Source: Litoditis marina
Taxonomy: Eukaryota; Nematoda; Chromadorea; Rhabditida; Rhabditidae
Length of the DNA stretch: 64,000 bases
Reading direction: 5' to 3'
NCBI GenBank assembly: GCA_964036275.1
Contig: OZ038435.1
Coordinates: 30,237,521-30,301,520, forward strand
Shown here in pieces: positions 58,701 through 64,000 of this stretch. Below the pieces are notes generated by a model, which was not told the DNA's origin, searched no databases, and saw only the letters and a list, made by a program, of their open reading frames with translations. How positions within the stretch are numbered: the stretch's first letter is position 1; every line of letters starts with the position of its first letter. The translations under genes and the position numbers were made by a program.

Positions 58701-58885
58701 AACATTAGGCCCCCTTTCACGATACCTGACACACAGTCAAAATAATCAAAGTTTTTCAGCAGTACGACGTGTTTGCTCCCGAACTGATATCCTTGCACAA
58801 CGTGAATCCTGATGAGATGAGGAACTATGACGTCATCAGATATCGATTACAAATGAAGAATGCAAGCACTATAAATATTCAATAA
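55454..58885 (+). CDS. core-1 beta-1,3-galactosyltransferase-like protein, copy C (GT31), with Arg-Glu repeat stalk
   Basis: Six exons (55454-55930, 56422-56625, 57279-57383, 57690-57820, 58254-58392, 58760-58885) give 393 residues in frame. The anchor is VLLMHCSFVLSVCCGVVFLLM. A long stalk follows in which a (GA)n tract is translated as alternating Arg-Glu (residues about 64-96), then RIMPELNNTEQVFMSEAAARLPKNG and the catalytic domain: [43 protein letters not shown] (DxD), FNSGGAGYVLSRAAL, CLSNVGVFPEDTRNAND and FAPELISLHNVNPDEM. The start is uncertain: 55454 is the first ATG of the open frame, but a TTTTCAG acceptor at 55469-55475 suggests a short upstream first exon as in B and D (MRLIR..). 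It is about 75-80 residues longer than A and D because of the stalk. Its introns are near-identical in parts to those of copy D. Confidence 0.87.
55655..55750 (+). repeat. (GA)n microsatellite inside the coding exon of copy C
   Basis: About 65 bp of pure GA dinucleotide followed by GGGGGAGAGAGAGAGGGGGGGG. The reading frame stays open through it, giving (RE)n then Gly-rich residues. Length changes of 2 nt would shift the frame. Confidence 0.9.
58396..58560 (+). mobile_element. tRNA-derived SINE (family 2)
   Basis: GTTGTCAGCGGGAGTTTACTG, A-box-like CCAAGTTGGTTAGCG and B box GGTTCGAGTCT, ending TTATAAATTTGGCGCGCAC. The 3' end resembles family 1 (TTGGCGC), the tRNA-like head differs. It abuts the donor of copy C's fifth exon. 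Confidence 0.6.
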
Positions 58886-58989
58886 CAATAAGAGAGAGTT
58901 TCAGATTTTGTGATCCGCTGAAACGTTTGCAGACAATATTGCTATGAATTATCTAAACCTTCATGTCAATGACAATCACCAGGAGGCAA

Positions 58990-59150
58990 AGTAACTCTAT
59001 GAGAAGTTCATCTACTTCTCTCATGAGGAGCTGATGAATACATTATGAACTACTCGTAAACTCCTGATATTGTAATATAGTAATCCAAGGAACCTCATGA
59101 GAAGTAAGTAAGATAATGCTCACGTAGTATCATTTTTTGTGGGATTGATA
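58990..59150. repeat. TCATGAG-family hairpin repeat, decayed
   Basis: CTATGAGAAGTTCATCTAC, CTCTCATGAGGAGCTGATGA, GAACTACTCGTAAACTCCTG and AACCTCATGAGAAG keep the order of the copy at 54832. Confidence 0.6.
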
Positions 59151-59674
59151 CCGCGACCGCCCCAGGGTGGCACCGCATATTTGCGTATTTGAGAGTAATA
59201 TAAACCGCTGTGAACGGTTTTCAACCCTCACTCGATCACGTTATCTATAAACTTATGCTAGGCACTTACGTTTCTATCGGCCAACGATGATCCAAAATGC
59301 GGTTGCCTTGCAGTCGAATAAATAAAAAGTTTGACTTACAAAGATAAAAAATGAACGAATGGGAATATTAGAGTTGAAGAAGGGGTGCGTTGTGGCCTTA
59401 ATGCCGCAACCACTTATAATCCAGAAAGTTCTTGGTTATCATGCTATCAATCTATATAAAATCTATTCAAACGTCGTGAACATCGTACGATCATTTCTGT
59501 GATGGGTGGATCTAGCGAGCAGCCATTGCGTCGGCGCATCTTTGATCTACACACTCTTTTATCTGCTGGAATATCAACAACTGCTCTCCCGTACTGTTGG
59601 CTACTTTCTGTCTTTGTTGTGGAAATTGAAATTATATATTATATGGTCAACTTATAGGAAATTGGGATTATACA

Positions 59675-59850
59675 ATACGTGGGCGTCCCGTGGTTCGATG
59701 GAGGGATGAATTGGTCCTGGCAGTACAACGTTTCAAGCGTGCACACAGAAGATGTCGTGTCCGTCCGCCCATTGCCCGAGGCGAAGAGATATTGAGAATG
59801 TGCACAGACAGTGATACCTGGGTGACCGTAAAGGGAAACCATACAATATG
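59675..59850 (+). pseudogene. 3' remnant of a second LINE (RTE-like)
   Basis: One open frame reads RGRPVVRWRDELVLAVQRF and later EEILRMCTDSDTWVTVKG to a TGA at 59849-59851. A GRP..RWRD motif followed by a D..W end is the usual C-terminus of RTE/Jockey-type polyproteins. Nothing upstream of it is recognisable, so it is a short 5'-truncated fragment. Confidence 0.5.
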
Positions 59851-60153
59851 AAGTGAATGAATAGATCTTTAATCATAAAAACTTGACTTCATACATTCGA
59901 GAGATTCACTTATGACAGCGAAAAGCAAAAGTCATCACAGTTGTACATTGTTAATATTCGGACCGGAACAACTTTTTTAGTTTTTAGATCTGCTTCGTCG
60001 TTCTTTTCCAATTATCAACACCAAGTGCCGTTTTCAGACTTTATTGACGAACACGTAAACAGCAGAAATGAATTGGCAAGACCTAATCAGTACCCGTACA
60101 TCGATCACAATATGTTTCATACATATCTAGCACATATTATATACGGAATATAA

Positions 60154-63837
<3,684 letters not shown>

Positions 63838-64000
63838 AGTTATTATGTAAAATGGGGAAAACAAATAAAATCAACACGTGAGTTACATGTAGAACGTGTC
63901 TGTAACAGTTATCACTGAAAACCATGTTATATCATGCAACAGCCACTCTTTTCAGCAATGTAAACATAAGTAAACAACATCTGTCGTTAATTAAGAATTA

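Larger units (their letters stand above)
58886..60153. other. spacer between the convergent copies C and D
   Basis: A 1.27-kb spacer at the centre of the inverted C/D duplication. It contains a TCATGAG repeat (58990-59150) and a reverse-transcriptase remnant (59675-59850). No host gene is seen. Confidence 0.55.

Overview
The window is animal nuclear DNA, most likely from a nematode. Genes are split into many short exons (18-240 nt, one of 477 nt) with GT-AG and a few GC-AG introns of roughly 50-1000 bp, usually with TTTCAG or TTCTAG acceptors. The gene set fits: a two-Ig secreted protein of the zig type, a proteasomal Rpt2-type ATPase, hotdog thioesterases, an MFSD8/CLN7-type transporter and core-1 galactosyltransferases. 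The species cannot be named from the sequence. I rebuilt exons by hand. For every model except the partial KH gene and copy B of the galactosyltransferases, phases agree at each junction and the summed coding length is a multiple of three.

Layout: 1-1069 (-) 5' part of a KH-domain gene, cut by the window edge. 2349-6483 (-) a complete but divergent Rpt2-like ATPase. 6802-6952 (-) an orphan terminal-exon candidate. About 7196-9903 (-) a 5'-truncated LINE whose reverse transcriptase is split by a 766-bp hAT-like element full of CGAGTTTT repeats. 9904-18388 no gene recognised, many hairpin repeats. 18389-23133 (+) zig-like gene. 23731-27027 and 27869-29953 (-) tandem thioesterase genes with matching exon lengths. 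29954-32674 no gene. 32675-41873 (+) MFSD8-like transporter with a 2637-bp TTAA-flanked element inside a coding exon. 42287-63837 four core-1 beta-1,3-galactosyltransferase-like genes: A (-), B (-), C (+), D (-); C and D face each other tail to tail and form an inverted duplication.

The single-copy genes look like ordinary cell biology (protein turnover, lipid metabolism, lysosomal transport, mucin-type O-glycosylation, secreted Ig protein). The accessory content is unusually rich. At least seven hairpin or MITE-like families, a tRNA-derived SINE family, two LINE remnants, two TTAA-target elements and a 1-kb foldback element carrying tRNA-like arms occupy introns and spacers. The points most worth following up are the exon-interrupting TTAA element, the Rpt2 paralogue that has lost its pore-loop tyrosine, and the (GA)n tract that is intronic in one galactosyltransferase copy but coding in another.
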